Shown here: positions 36,050 through 45,101 of the stretch, one piece after another | How positions within the stretch are numbered: the stretch's first letter is position 1 | Layout: every line of letters begins with the position of its first letter | Source: Thermoplasmatales archaeon | GTDB taxonomy: Archaea > Thermoplasmatota > Thermoplasmata > Thermoplasmatales > Thermoplasmataceae | DNA length: 64,000 bases | Assembly: GCA_026127925.1 (NCBI GenBank) | Contig: JAJSLM010000002.1 | Coordinates: 124,001-188,000, forward strand | Direction of reading: 5' to 3' | Notes under the pieces: model-generated | What the model saw: the letters and a program-made list of their open reading frames with translations, nothing else | The model's database searches: none | Told to the model about the DNA's origin: nothing | Program-made: the position numbers and the translations under genes

Positions 36050-37108
36050 ATGGAGTTCGAAAAATTCAAAACCATGCATTTCCCGAGAGATGTTTACATA
36101 GGGCATGGTGTGCTTGCAAATCTTCCGCTTATCGCAGAGCGGTATCTCCGTCGTGGATCTATAGTGATAGTTACAGGGGACTTCACGTATGGACTTGTGG
36201 GTAAACAAGTTGAAGATATTCTCAAGGATGCTGGTTATGTAGTGAATGTGATAAAAATTGGCGCCGCTGATGAGCCTAACTTAAGCCTTGTTTCTAACTT
36301 TGCTGCCCGTGGAAAGACCGGCATGATGATAGGCGTCGGTGGTGGAACAAAGATAGATGTTGCAAAAAAGGTTGCTTTTGACCTTAACGTCCCGCTCGTC
36401 AGCGTTCCAACATCTCCAAGTCACGACGGTATCGCCTCTCCCCGTGCCTCTATAAGCAGACCGAATGGAATTTATTCTGAGGAAGGTGCGATGCCAATAG
36501 CTATTGTGGCAGACACTTCAATAATGGTGAAAGCGCCTTACAGATACCTCAAGGCTGGTGCTGCAGATGTGATTTCAAATCTGACGGCCATATTGGACTG
36601 GAAACTTGCTTACAGGCTCAAGGGCGAGGAATATAGTTCAAGTGCTGCAGCAATTTCAGAATATGCCGCTAAAGAACTTATCGAGAAAGCCCACATGATC
36701 CTTGAAGACGTGGAGGAATCCGTCTGGTTGGTGACAAAACAGATTCTTGCGTCTGGAACGGCCATGGCGATTGCAGGATCTTCCCGCCCTGCCAGTGGAA
36801 GTGAGCACCTCATAGCTCATGCATTGACACAACTTGGCCCTGGAAATTCAATTCATGGTGAACAGTGCGCTATCGGCTCTGTAGTCTCGATGTTCCTTCA
36901 CGGTGGGGATTGGAAATCACTGAAGCAAACCTATGAAACAATAGGTATGTCTGTTAAAGCTAAAGATTATGACATTCCGAGGGAAGTGATGATAAAGGCG
37001 CTGAGCACCGCCCATAGCATGAGGTCTGAGAGATACACAATTTTAGGTGAGACTGACCTCAGTCTGTCGGCCTCGGAAAGATCACTTGAAATAACTGGAA
37101 TCATTTAA
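36050..37108 (+). CDS. egsA: sn-Glycerol-1-phosphate dehydrogenase
   Basis: A 352-residue NAD(P)H- and metal-dependent enzyme reducing dihydroxyacetone phosphate to sn-glycerol 1-phosphate, the archaeal lipid backbone. Evidence: PRDVYIGHGVLANLP at the start, the nucleotide-binding GVGGGTKIDVAKK (about 95-107), SVPTSPSHDGIASPRASI (about 118-135), metal-binding Asp in AGAADVISN and His in SEHLIAHAL and SIHGEQCAIGS. It is the first gene of a three-gene cluster with UPF0179 and the YchF-like GTPase. Confidence 0.95.
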   Translation: MEFEKFKTMHFPRDVYIGHGVLANLPLIAERYLRRGSIVIVTGDFTYGLVGKQVEDILKDAGYVVNVIKIGAADEPNLSLVSNFAARGKTGMMIGVGGGTKIDVAKKVAFDLNVPLVSVPTSPSHDGIASPRASISRPNGIYSEEGAMPIAIVADTSIMVKAPYRYLKAGAADVISNLTAILDWKLAYRLKGEEYSSSAAAISEYAAKELIEKAHMILEDVEESVWLVTKQILASGTAMAIAGSSRPASGSEHLIAHALTQLGPGNSIHGEQCAIGSVVSMFLHGGDWKSLKQTYETIGMSVKAKDYDIPREVMIKALSTAHSMRSERYTILGETDLSLSASERSLEITGII

Positions 37109-37119
37109 GAATTGGTTTT

Positions 37120-37554
37120 ATGGTAAAAATTTCATTAATAGGATCCGATCTTTCGGTTGAAGGATTAGAATTTACGTTTCTCGGGCCTTTGACTGCGTGC
37201 TCAGAATGCAGGATAAAGAATGCTTGCTTCAATCTTGAACCGGGGAGAAGCTACAGGATCGCAAAAGTTAGGGATCAGGAGAACCCCTGCCTGATTTTCA
37301 ATACGAACAAGGTAAAGGCCGTCGAAATAGAAGAATTACCGGAGTTTGCCAATATTCAATATGGACGAAAACTCCAGGAAGGATCTGTAGTAACACTTAA
37401 GTCAATGAAATGTGACTATATCACATGCAAAAACAATGAGAAGTGCAACCTTACAAACCTGCGTTCAGAAACCAAGGCAACAATTGTTGGAATTAAAGAG
37501 AAACTTGACTGCCCCAAAGGTTACGATATGAGAAGAGTTGAAATAAAGTTCTGA
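37120..37554 (+). CDS. UPF0179 family protein
   Basis: 144 residues with about eight cysteines in archaeal UPF0179 positions: ACSECRIKNACFNLEPGRSYRI near 24-45, NPCLIF, KCDYITCKNNEKCNL and DCPKGYDM. The arrangement suggests two metal or iron-sulfur sites. Function unknown. It lies 11 nt after egsA and 6 nt before the GTPase gene, so it is almost certainly cotranscribed with both. Confidence 0.88.
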   Translation: MVKISLIGSDLSVEGLEFTFLGPLTACSECRIKNACFNLEPGRSYRIAKVRDQENPCLIFNTNKVKAVEIEELPEFANIQYGRKLQEGSVVTLKSMKCDYITCKNNEKCNLTNLRSETKATIVGIKEKLDCPKGYDMRRVEIKF

Positions 37555-37560
37555 TAACGC

Positions 37561-38736
37561 ATGATCAGGATTGGGTTAATAGGAAAACCGAACGCTGGAA
37601 AGTCCACACTTTTCACATCCCTCACAGACGTACCGGTGGAGATTGCCAATTACCCATTCACAACAATCAAACCGAACTTGGGAATGTCCTTTATTAAGGT
37701 AAGTTGCCCGGAAAAAGAGATAGGCAAAAAATGCAAACCGAGAGAAGGAACATGTATTGACAGTGTTCGGCATGTTCCTGTGGAAATAATAGACGTTCCG
37801 GGACTCATAGAGGGTGCGAGTGAAGGAAAAGGTATGGGTAACGAATTCCTCGATAACCTGAGAAACTCAGATGCTCTCATACACATATTTGATCCTCTGG
37901 ATTCCTCCGAAATGTTTCGCGGTCGCGATATTGACGTTGAAGAGCTCAACAACAGCATACATGCAACAGAAAATGAGATAATGGACTGGTTTTCAGATCG
38001 AATTTTTAGAGATTGGGAGAAATTTGCGAGAAAATGCGATGCTTCTGGCGATCGAATAGAATCATCCCTCTATACAAAACTGGCCTCATTTGGCTTGTCT
38101 GAAAAGGATATAGCTTCAGTCCTTTCCGAGGAATTCTTTCCAGGGAAGCTATCTCTCTGGGACAAGGGAGACGCGAAGAAGTTCGCATCCATAGTGTTCA
38201 AGAAGATTAAGCCGATAGTTAGGGTGGCGAACAAGGCTGACCTTCTATCGGAAGAGCAACGGCAGATCATGCATGAAAAATATAGCGACGTTACCCTCAT
38301 TTCTGCGGAATATGAACTCGCGCTTACGAGAGCATTCTCTTCGAAGATCATAGATCGTACAGAAACAAACTTCAACATCTCTGGCAATGCAACCCAGAAG
38401 CAGAGAGAAGCTCTGGAAAAGATCAGGAAATTTTTCGAAAGCAAGGGAGTTTCAAGAGCCTATGATATACTTGAAAAGATAAGTAAGGACTGGTTGCATC
38501 ATATCGTGGTATTTCCTGTGTACGACGAATCCTCTTGGACCGACAAGTCTGGGAATGTACTTCCGGATGCATTCCTTATGCCTCTTGGTTCTACCGCGCT
38601 AGATCTGGCTTATAAAATCCATACGCAGATAGGTGAAGGTTTCATTAGGGCGATAGACGCGAGGGCACACAGGGTGGTTGGTAGGGATCATGTCCTTTCC
38701 GATGGCGATATAATCAGAATAGTTTCAAAGTCATAG
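37561..38736 (+). CDS. OBG/YchF-family GTP-binding protein with TGS domain
   Basis: 391 residues. G1 GLIGKPNAGKSTLF (5-18), G2 segment ANYPFTTIKPN, G3 DVPGLIEGASEGKGMGNEFL and G4 ANKADLL are present. A helical insert of about 100 residues and a C-terminal TGS domain (LPDAFLMPLGSTALDLAYKIHTQIGEGF and RAHRVVGRDHVLSDGDIIRIV) complete it. NKAD is kept, so GTP specificity is likely, unlike bacterial YchF (NxxE). Expected to act with ribosomes or RNA. Third gene of the egsA cluster. Confidence 0.9.
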   Translation: MIRIGLIGKPNAGKSTLFTSLTDVPVEIANYPFTTIKPNLGMSFIKVSCPEKEIGKKCKPREGTCIDSVRHVPVEIIDVPGLIEGASEGKGMGNEFLDNLRNSDALIHIFDPLDSSEMFRGRDIDVEELNNSIHATENEIMDWFSDRIFRDWEKFARKCDASGDRIESSLYTKLASFGLSEKDIASVLSEEFFPGKLSLWDKGDAKKFASIVFKKIKPIVRVANKADLLSEEQRQIMHEKYSDVTLISAEYELALTRAFSSKIIDRTETNFNISGNATQKQREALEKIRKFFESKGVSRAYDILEKISKDWLHHIVVFPVYDESSWTDKSGNVLPDAFLMPLGSTALDLAYKIHTQIGEGFIRAIDARAHRVVGRDHVLSDGDIIRIVSKS

Positions 38737-38814
38737 ACCGGATTATCGCTCTGGCAAATCGTATTGATGTTTGCCTTTTTTTGGTTATTGTTCATCTGAA
38801 AGGTATTTTTAGCC

Positions 38815-39642
38815 ATGGTGAATTATGCTAGGATGCAAATCAGGAAGAATGATCTATCGGAACTTTTGCAAATCTCTGCTTCTATTATGGAGCAAAGTTG
38901 TCACAAGACTCCGTTTGCCGGTAAATTCTACAGTGATTTGGTGGCTTTTGTGGGAGATACTCATTGCGCCTGGCAGGTATCATCCAAGATAATCTCCGAT
39001 TATGGCGAAGCTTCCGATAAGATTGTTTTTCTAGGGGATTATGTTGACAGGGGTGATACGGGCATCGAGAACTTAGCGGTGATCTTGAAAGCTTTTGTTA
39101 AAAACCCAGAAAAGATAGTTCTTTTGCGTGGCAATCATGAAAGCCGGAAGGTCAACGAAAGATACGGGTTTCTTATCGAGGTGAAAGATAAATTCGGGCT
39201 CGAGTTCTATGATCTCGTCGAAAAATTTTTCTCAAGATTGCCGTATGCAGTAGTTATAAACGATTATTTCTGTGTTCATGGTGGCATTGCAAGGAATATA
39301 CCGGTAATTGACGAGATTAAAAATTTGCCATATCCAGATACCGGGCCGGAAAACAAGGATGCATTGGAGCTTTTATGGAATGATCCTTCAGAGGATATCG
39401 ATGACTTTTCCGAGAATTTACGGGGGGAAGGCACATTCTATTACGGTCAACAAGCCGTTGACATGTTCATTTCGAAAAATAACCTTAATGGAATAATCAG
39501 GGGCCATGAGGTCTGCGACGGTTTCAAGGAGAATCTTGATGGTAAGGTTATTACTGTGTTTTCTAGCACATACCACGATATGCCTCCCGGGTTACTTATT
39601 ATGGAAAATGGAAATTTTTTTAGATCACGCATAAAAATATGA
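38815..39642 (+). CDS. PPP-family Ser/Thr protein phosphatase (PP1/PP2A-like)
   Basis: 275 residues with the full metallophosphatase motif set: GDTHCAW (D48, H50; Thr replaces the common Ile/Val), GDYVDRG (75-81), LRGNHES (N107, H108), VHGGI and, late, IIRGHEVCDGF. This is the PP1/PP2A/BSU type rather than the ApaH type. It dephosphorylates phosphoserine or phosphothreonine. It lies 91 nt upstream of the rps12-rps7 pair. A TATA box for rps12 lies between, so they are probably separate transcripts. Confidence 0.9.
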   Translation: MVNYARMQIRKNDLSELLQISASIMEQSCHKTPFAGKFYSDLVAFVGDTHCAWQVSSKIISDYGEASDKIVFLGDYVDRGDTGIENLAVILKAFVKNPEKIVLLRGNHESRKVNERYGFLIEVKDKFGLEFYDLVEKFFSRLPYAVVINDYFCVHGGIARNIPVIDEIKNLPYPDTGPENKDALELLWNDPSEDIDDFSENLRGEGTFYYGQQAVDMFISKNNLNGIIRGHEVCDGFKENLDGKVITVFSSTYHDMPPGLLIMENGNFFRSRIKI

Positions 39643-39672
39643 CGCAAAAATAACACCGAAAGATCAAGTAAC

Positions 39673-39730
39673 GTTATATACGGATTTTCATTACCAGTTT
39701 TACAATTTCATTTAGAATCGATTAGGTGAT
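39673..39730 (+). promoter_or_regulatory. rps12 promoter and ribosome-binding site
   Basis: TATA-like GTTATATA (39673-39680) would start transcription near 39705. AGGTGAT (39724-39730) is a Shine-Dalgarno sequence 3 nt before the TTG start, which supports choosing TTG. Confidence 0.55.
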
Positions 39731-39733
39731 AAT

Positions 39734-40162
39734 TTGGCTAATGGTGAAAACGCAGGAAAAAAATTAAAATCCGTGAGAAGCAAATTCAGGTGGTCTGATA
39801 GTTCATTCAAGAAGAGGGTATTAAAGCTCAAGAAAAAGGCTGATCCACTTGAGGGAGCACCATCAGGGAAGGGCATAGTTATTGAAAAGATAGGAATAGA
39901 GGCTAAACAACCGAATTCCGGTATCAGGAAATGCGTAAAACTTCAACTTATCAAGAACGGCAGGCAGATTACTGCCTTTGCCCCGGGTGACGGCGCTATT
40001 AACTATATAGATGAGCATGACGAGGTCACCGTAGAAGGTATTCGTGGAAGGCAGGGAAGAAGTAAGGGAGATATTCCAGGGGTAAGGTTCAAGGTTGTCA
40101 AGGTGAATGGAATATCCTTGCTCGAGCTCGTGAAGGGTAGAAAGGAGAAGACGGTGAGATAA
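39734..40162 (+). CDS. rps12: 30S ribosomal protein S12 (uS12)
   Basis: 142 residues from a TTG start with an upstream AGGTGAT. The archaeal signatures are [58 protein letters not shown] and [21 protein letters not shown], including the decoding-centre loop with KQPNS. The stop codon shares its last base with the rps7 ATG (TAATG). EF-2 or EF-1 alpha genes that often follow in archaea are absent: the next gene after rps7 is on the opposite strand. Confidence 0.96.
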   Translation: MANGENAGKKLKSVRSKFRWSDSSFKKRVLKLKKKADPLEGAPSGKGIVIEKIGIEAKQPNSGIRKCVKLQLIKNGRQITAFAPGDGAINYIDEHDEVTVEGIRGRQGRSKGDIPGVRFKVVKVNGISLLELVKGRKEKTVR

Positions 40163-40728
40163 TGGCAGAGCTTAAGTTACTTGGGGAATACTCAATTAGT
40201 GACGTGGCCATACATGACGCAGGTATTTCTAAATATGTAAATCTATCATCGAACCTTAATCTACATACAGGTGGAAGATATTCAAGTTATTCCGCTGGGA
40301 AAAGAAACGTTAACACCCTAGAGAGGCTGCTGAATAAGATGATGCGTTCTGAAAAATGGACAGGGAAGAAATACAGTGCATACAGAGTTCTGAAAGAAGC
40401 TTTCAAGATCGTAGCAGAGAAGACAAAGCAGAATCCCGTTCAGGTCTTCGTCAATGCCATAGAAAACGCGGCTCCAAGGGAAGAAGTCACAAGATTGAAA
40501 TATGGGGGAATTGCTGTTCCCAAGGCCGTGGATGTGGCGCCATCCAGGCGCGTTGATCTAGCTCTCAGGAACATAGCAATAGGTGCCACAAAAGCTTCTT
40601 TCAAAAGCACGAAACCTATTGCAGGTTGCCTGGCTGATGAGATCATCAACGCTTCTAGAAATGAGGCTGCATCATTTGCAGTCAGCAAGAAAGAAGAGGT
40701 AGAAAGAATAGCGGCTTCCGCGAGATAA
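40162..40728 (+). CDS. rps7: 30S ribosomal protein S7 (uS7)
   Basis: 188 residues. [26 protein letters not shown] near 36-60, [49 protein letters not shown] and the C-terminal [32 protein letters not shown] are canonical archaeal S7. Overlaps rps12 by one base, so translation is coupled. Confidence 0.96.
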   Translation: MAELKLLGEYSISDVAIHDAGISKYVNLSSNLNLHTGGRYSSYSAGKRNVNTLERLLNKMMRSEKWTGKKYSAYRVLKEAFKIVAEKTKQNPVQVFVNAIENAAPREEVTRLKYGGIAVPKAVDVAPSRRVDLALRNIAIGATKASFKSTKPIAGCLADEIINASRNEAASFAVSKKEEVERIAASAR

Positions 40729-40738
40729 AAACTCGCGG

Positions 40739-41455
40739 TCAGTCTGTTTCATATTCTACAGGCAGGGATTCCTGCTCCCATTTTTCCATTCCACCAACCA
40801 TTGTTGCAGCTTTTAAAAAATTGTCTGAAAGGAATATGGCGGCAACTTCGCTCCTCTTCCCGTGTGCGCAAACTATGGCGTATTTCTTAGTCTTGTCCAA
40901 GATGGAAATTCGCTTCGGAAGATCGTTGAGTGGTATTTTTATGGAATCTTTTATCGTTCCTAGCTGCCATTCCCAGGGTTCTCTTACATCAATTACTGTC
41001 CACTCTGGCATGTGTTCATAGAGTTCGAATGGTGAGATTTCTAAAACGGAAGATACCGGTAAACCGGCTTGAATCCATCCTTTCAGGTTATCAGAAAGTG
41101 TCGTGGAAACGTTCAAATGGACTGTCTCTATGTCTTCTTTCGCTTTGATAGCGGTTTCGTGATCCTTTCCTATCAAAATAATTGCAGATTCCGTACTATT
41201 AAGCCATGACTTCAGTATCTTGCCCCATCCAAGGTTATGATAAGGGGCATTCATAGTACTAGGAATATGACCTGATAAATAATCCCTGTTGCTTCTTATG
41301 TCTATGCCCACACTCTTTTGGCCTATTATTTGTTCATATACATTCTTCAAATCTTCGTTATTCAACTTATCGGTAAAATACGTTCTGCAATAAAACAATA
41401 TCTTCTTCTTTGCCCTTACAAAATCGTTTAATCTAGATTTCTTTATGTACACCAT
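40739..41455 (-). CDS. Tandem rhodanese-domain protein
   Basis: 238 residues with two rhodanese-like domains. The first (about 40-130) has IDIRSNRDYLSGHIPSTMNAPY but no active-site cysteine in its loop (IILIGKDHE). The second (about 140-238) has VIDVREPWEWQLGTIKDSIKIPLNDLP and the active-site C196 in VCAHGKRSEVAA. Such inactive/active tandems are typical of thiosulfate or polysulfide sulfurtransferases. The last about 10 residues end close to the rps7 stop in tail-to-tail orientation (10-nt gap). Confidence 0.87.
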   Translation of the reverse strand: MVYIKKSRLNDFVRAKKKILFYCRTYFTDKLNNEDLKNVYEQIIGQKSVGIDIRSNRDYLSGHIPSTMNAPYHNLGWGKILKSWLNSTESAIILIGKDHETAIKAKEDIETVHLNVSTTLSDNLKGWIQAGLPVSSVLEISPFELYEHMPEWTVIDVREPWEWQLGTIKDSIKIPLNDLPKRISILDKTKKYAIVCAHGKRSEVAAIFLSDNFLKAATMVGGMEKWEQESLPVEYETD

Positions 41456-41791
41456 TCATTTTTAATTTCAGAGCATGGAGGCAACAAGCACTGGGGTAAG
41501 GAAAAGCGGAGTGCTCGGTGGAGGTAGGTGAAGCAATAGCAGTTATAGTGGTCATATTAGACCTCCTGTAGTATTCGTCCTAAGGAATTGCTCAACTCGA
41601 CCCTAATGTTTCTGAATCATATGCGTGAATACCGTTTTAGACGTGTTCGTAGTAAATATACCTGGCTATTGATCATAAAGCAGCACATACTCTCCAGTCT
41701 CTAAGCGCAATCCATGCGTAACAAAAATCTGTCTCTCTGAACTTGTTCCTCTGAAGTGAACACTAAATAATGTCCTGAATATCACTTACAC
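41456..41791. other. Divergent intergenic region with pairing sequences
   Basis: The 336-nt gap has no supported protein frame (an 18-codon frame at 41475 has no support). It contains AGCACT/AGTGCT (41487-41492 with 41510-41515), GGAGGT/ACCTCC (41520-41525 with 41561-41566) and a competing GGTC/GACC hairpin (41550-41553 with 41560-41563). These could be a leader or a small RNA, or chance. Confidence 0.3.
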
Positions 41792-42733
41792 ATGAACAAG
41801 AAGGATTTGCTCACGTCCAAGGTTCTGGATACGGAGATTAGCGCTGATACTACACTGGGGGAGCTAATGACACAATTTTCAGCATCTGGCGGTTTTACTT
41901 CAGCAAAACTGTTTACCGCTTACTCAATATTGAACAGGATATTTTCAGAAGAGAACACAACATTCCTTTCATTTCCTGCAGATATAATTTCTACCGGCAC
42001 AAGGGGAATAATAAATGAGATTGTTAAGAGAAAACTTGTCGACGTTATAATTACCACAAACGGGACGCTTGATCATGATATAGCACGAACTTACACAAAT
42101 TATTATGCAGGTAGTTTCGACTTTGATGATCGCAAATTAAGGGATATAGGTATCAACAGACTTGGAAATGTGTTTATCCCGGATGAAAGTTATGGCGAGG
42201 TTATAGAAAACAAAGTAACGCCAGTGCTTGAAGAGCTTTATGCAAAGAAAAAGGAATGGGGTGGTGCGGAACTGGTTAGAGAATTTGGTCTGAGACTTAA
42301 CAATGAAAAGTCAATACTTTACAACGCTGCTAAGAACAACATCCCTGTTTTTGTTCCTGGAATGACAGATGGATCATTCGGTTCCCAGCTCTGGTCATTC
42401 TATGAGCAGAACCGAGATTTCAAGATTAATTTGTTACAGGATGAGCATGAACTGTCCGATATCGTATTTGATGCCAAAAAGACTGGGGCTCTCATGATCG
42501 GCGGAGGCATATCCAAGCATCATACCATATGGTGGAATCAGTTCAGGGATGGACTTGACTACGCGGTTTATATAACAACTGCACAGGAGTACGACGGTTC
42601 ACTTTCTGGAGCCAAGCTCGAAGAAGCGATATCGTGGAAAAAGATCAGGCAGGACGCTGAATTTGTTAACATATACGGCGATGCAACTATAGTACTACCG
42701 TTACTGCTTGGTCCACTTCTGGTCAAAAGTTAG
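41792..42733 (+). CDS. dys: Deoxyhypusine synthase
   Basis: A 313-residue NAD-dependent enzyme transferring the aminobutyl group of spermidine to a lysine of aIF5A. Diagnostic segments: DIISTGTRGIINEIV, TTNGTLDHDIAR, VFVPGMTDGSFGSQLW, GGGISKHHTIWWNQFRDGLDYAVYITTAQEYDGSLSGA and the catalytic lysine in EEAISWKK (about K284, the W-x-K position; the usual SWGK reads SWKK). Implies polyamine synthesis and an aIF5A substrate elsewhere. Confidence 0.93.
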   Translation: MNKKDLLTSKVLDTEISADTTLGELMTQFSASGGFTSAKLFTAYSILNRIFSEENTTFLSFPADIISTGTRGIINEIVKRKLVDVIITTNGTLDHDIARTYTNYYAGSFDFDDRKLRDIGINRLGNVFIPDESYGEVIENKVTPVLEELYAKKKEWGGAELVREFGLRLNNEKSILYNAAKNNIPVFVPGMTDGSFGSQLWSFYEQNRDFKINLLQDEHELSDIVFDAKKTGALMIGGGISKHHTIWWNQFRDGLDYAVYITTAQEYDGSLSGAKLEEAISWKKIRQDAEFVNIYGDATIVLPLLLGPLLVKS

Positions 42734-42769
42734 GCAACATATTCAGGGTCGTTGTTGAAGTCTTTATTC

Positions 42770-43057
42770 CTAGATGTATTTGAGCCACTCCATTATAGGG
42801 TCGTCTTCCTCTTTCAGCTCGGTTGAAGATGTTCCGCTAGCACTAACGGTCGAGAACCGGTAAAAGTATATTCTCGAACCTTTCTCGACTCCATACATGA
42901 TATGTTCAACATATTTTCCTTCTGGAAGATGTGCCATGGCTTCTGGGAATTCTGGAGAAAAGTGAACCTCGACCTTGTCACCATCTTGGTAGAGGTGATA
43001 TGAAGAATTTGACGATATATATTCTTTCAGTTTTTTTGTTTCTATGGATGGTCCCAT
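42770..43057 (-). CDS. Small conserved-looking hypothetical protein
   Basis: 95 residues, not recognised. Soluble, acidic, with alternating short strands (YHLYQDGDKVEVHF; YVEHIMYGVEKGSRIYFYRFSTV) and an acidic C-terminal end (ELKEEDDPIMEWLKYI). No Cys or His clusters. Convergent with dys (36-nt gap) and divergent from the cyclodeaminase gene, so it is transcribed alone. Codon use is like the flanking genes, which supports a real gene. Confidence 0.55.
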   Translation of the reverse strand: MGPSIETKKLKEYISSNSSYHLYQDGDKVEVHFSPEFPEAMAHLPEGKYVEHIMYGVEKGSRIYFYRFSTVSASGTSSTELKEEDDPIMEWLKYI

Positions 43058-43147
43058 CTTTTCATGAGTTTATCTTTCTATAATACTATTAGCATCTGTG
43101 TCAAGATTGATGCATAAACTAATTATTAATAAAAATATATCTAACTC

Positions 43148-44056
43148 ATGCAGTACATAACGGAAGAGGATGTGTCAAAAAACCTCACGATGGCGGAAAC
43201 AATAAAGATACTTGAAGAAACTTTCAATGAATGCGGGCATGGTAGGGCCTATTATAAGCCAAGAGAACGAATAACTTATATCGGAGGCGTATTCAACACA
43301 ATGCCAGGTATAATAGAGAAGTTCCATGTTGCTGGTCTCAAAACCTATATAGCTACACGTTCAGGGGCAAGGTTTGTCGTAGTATTATTTGATACAGAAA
43401 CATCCGATCTTCTGGCACTCATTGAGGCAAACAAGCTTGGCCAGATAAGAACAGGTGCTTTGCCTGCAATGGTATCTAAGAAACTGCTTCGTGCAAAAGA
43501 GCAAAATCTCTGTATTATCGGTTCAGGCTATCAGGCAGAGACACAGCTTGAAGGTATGATATCTGCACTCAATATAGGAAAGACATCCGTATATTCCCGT
43601 AACTTTGATCATGCGAAGGACTTTGCGAAAACAATGTCTGAGAAATTTAAGATCGATATAGTTCCTTTTAGAAATGCAAATGAGGCACTCACGTCATCCA
43701 CTGTCGTCAACACAATAACGGATTCGAACAACTCCATATTTTCCAGATCAGATCTGGGAGAAGAGTACCATCTTAACCTGTGTGGTGCGAATCTTCCTAG
43801 GCGAAGGGAAGTGGCAGAGGATGCAATTGCAGACAGCGACATGATAATCGTTGAAGATATGGATCAGGCAATGAAAGAATCTGCGGAGATAAAAAGCTAC
43901 GTGAAGACGTATGGAAAGGACAAATGTATCAATCTTAAAGACTTTGTATTAGAGGACGATCATAAAAGAAAAAGGAGTGTCTTTAAGTCAATGGGTATCG
44001 GCTTGGAGGATGTTGCTGCGGGTTATCTCGTTTTGAAAAATATGAATCTTATCTGA
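43148..44056 (+). CDS. Ornithine cyclodeaminase/mu-crystallin family dehydrogenase
   Basis: 302-residue NAD(P)-binding protein. The N-terminal substrate domain includes KPRERITY, NTMPG and GLKTYIATRSGARFVVVLFDTETSDLLALIEANKLGQIRTGALPA. The Rossmann motif is CIIGSGYQAETQL (about 122-134), with VYSRNFDHAKDFA for cofactor. Archaeal members include alanine dehydrogenase, so an L-amino/imino-acid dehydrogenase is as likely as true ornithine cyclodeaminase. A sarpagine-type assignment is not supported. TATA-like AATTATTAATAAAAATATATC lies just before the start. Confidence 0.88.
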   Translation: MQYITEEDVSKNLTMAETIKILEETFNECGHGRAYYKPRERITYIGGVFNTMPGIIEKFHVAGLKTYIATRSGARFVVVLFDTETSDLLALIEANKLGQIRTGALPAMVSKKLLRAKEQNLCIIGSGYQAETQLEGMISALNIGKTSVYSRNFDHAKDFAKTMSEKFKIDIVPFRNANEALTSSTVVNTITDSNNSIFSRSDLGEEYHLNLCGANLPRRREVAEDAIADSDMIIVEDMDQAMKESAEIKSYVKTYGKDKCINLKDFVLEDDHKRKRSVFKSMGIGLEDVAAGYLVLKNMNLI

Positions 44057-44153
44057 GAATTTTCCAATTGAGTTAGTGAATTAGTTTTAAGGTGATTTTA
44101 ACTTCAATCTAGGAGAAAGCCGGCCGTTCATAGGAACAACTTCATCAACTCAT

Positions 44154-45095
44154 CTACGGAATTGACAGCGTTGACCTAAGAGCTGCTTCAAGATCTGGGA
44201 ATTTGAACACATAACCGTATTGCAGTGCTTTTTTTGGGATCACTTTCTTTCCGTGAAGAATGAGATCAGAAACTTCACCCATTCTTAGCCTTACCAGCGT
44301 TGCTGGGATCTTTATTTTTGCTGGCCTGTTGAGAACCTTACTGAGCGTTTTAGCAAATTCTCCCATTGTAACGGATTGAGGAGATACAGCATTCAATGGG
44401 CCATTTATTTTCTCATTGTCGAGTGAGAAAAGAACCAGGCCAACCTCATCGCTCATGTGAATCCATGCAAGCCACTGGTTTCCCGGCCTTATTGGGCCAC
44501 CCAAACCCGTTTTGAAAATTGAGACAAGTTCAGGCAAACCCCCTCCCGATGCAGAAAGCACAAGGCTCGTTCTTACGTTTACAACACGAACTCCGTATTC
44601 CTCGGCTCTGTTTGCTGCTTTTTCCCACTGATGAACCAGGTCTCCAAAGAAATCGTTTCCTTTTGGAGAATCCTCATCCATTTCGGTGTCAGTGATTTTA
44701 TCGTAACCGTAGTATCCAGCTGCTGTGCCGTTAATGAACACTTTAGGCCTAGCCTTACATTTTGATATCGCCTCAACAATATGATCAACGGTTTTTACAC
44801 GCGACTCAACAATTTTTCTTTTGTATTCGCTGGTCCATTTTTTAAAAATGGGTTCACCCGTGAAATTTATAATTGCTGATGAACCATCTATTTCTTGTTG
44901 CCATTCGCTATTCTCTGGGGTGAATTCCACGACTTTTTTCCCAGGAAAAATCGCTTCTGTCTTTTGTTTGTTTCTTGAAAAGAACCTTATTTCATCTCCG
45001 CGAGAAAGCAGAGTTCTAGCGATCTCAGATCCGATTAAGCCGTTACCTCCAAACAGAGAGACAGTCTGCCTTGTGCCCTGATATGCATTTGCCAT
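44154..45095 (-). CDS. TIGR01777-family NAD-dependent epimerase/dehydratase (SDR39U1-like)
   Basis: 313 residues. N-terminal Rossmann motif LFGGNGLIGSEIARTLLSRG (glycine pattern GGxGxxG), INFTGEPIFKKWTSEYKRKIVESRV and FINGTAAGYYGY (the YYG block typical of this family), WEKAANRAEEYGVRVVNVRTSLVL and WLAWIHMSDEVGLV. The C-terminal DUF1731 domain is present (VMPKxxLxxGxxF-like VIPKKALQYGYVFKFPDLEAALR). The physiological reaction of this family is unknown. It is 6 nt from the upstream XdhC-like gene, probably one operon. Confidence 0.88.
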   Translation of the reverse strand: MANAYQGTRQTVSLFGGNGLIGSEIARTLLSRGDEIRFFSRNKQKTEAIFPGKKVVEFTPENSEWQQEIDGSSAIINFTGEPIFKKWTSEYKRKIVESRVKTVDHIVEAISKCKARPKVFINGTAAGYYGYDKITDTEMDEDSPKGNDFFGDLVHQWEKAANRAEEYGVRVVNVRTSLVLSASGGGLPELVSIFKTGLGGPIRPGNQWLAWIHMSDEVGLVLFSLDNEKINGPLNAVSPQSVTMGEFAKTLSKVLNRPAKIKIPATLVRLRMGEVSDLILHGKKVIPKKALQYGYVFKFPDLEAALRSTLSIP

Positions 45096-45101
45096 TTTGA
45101 T

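Noticed and set aside
41475-41531. 18-codon open frame between rhodanese and deoxyhypusine synthase genes
   Set aside because: Too short and without ribosome-binding site or conservation evidence. The same bases are better explained by pairing sequences.
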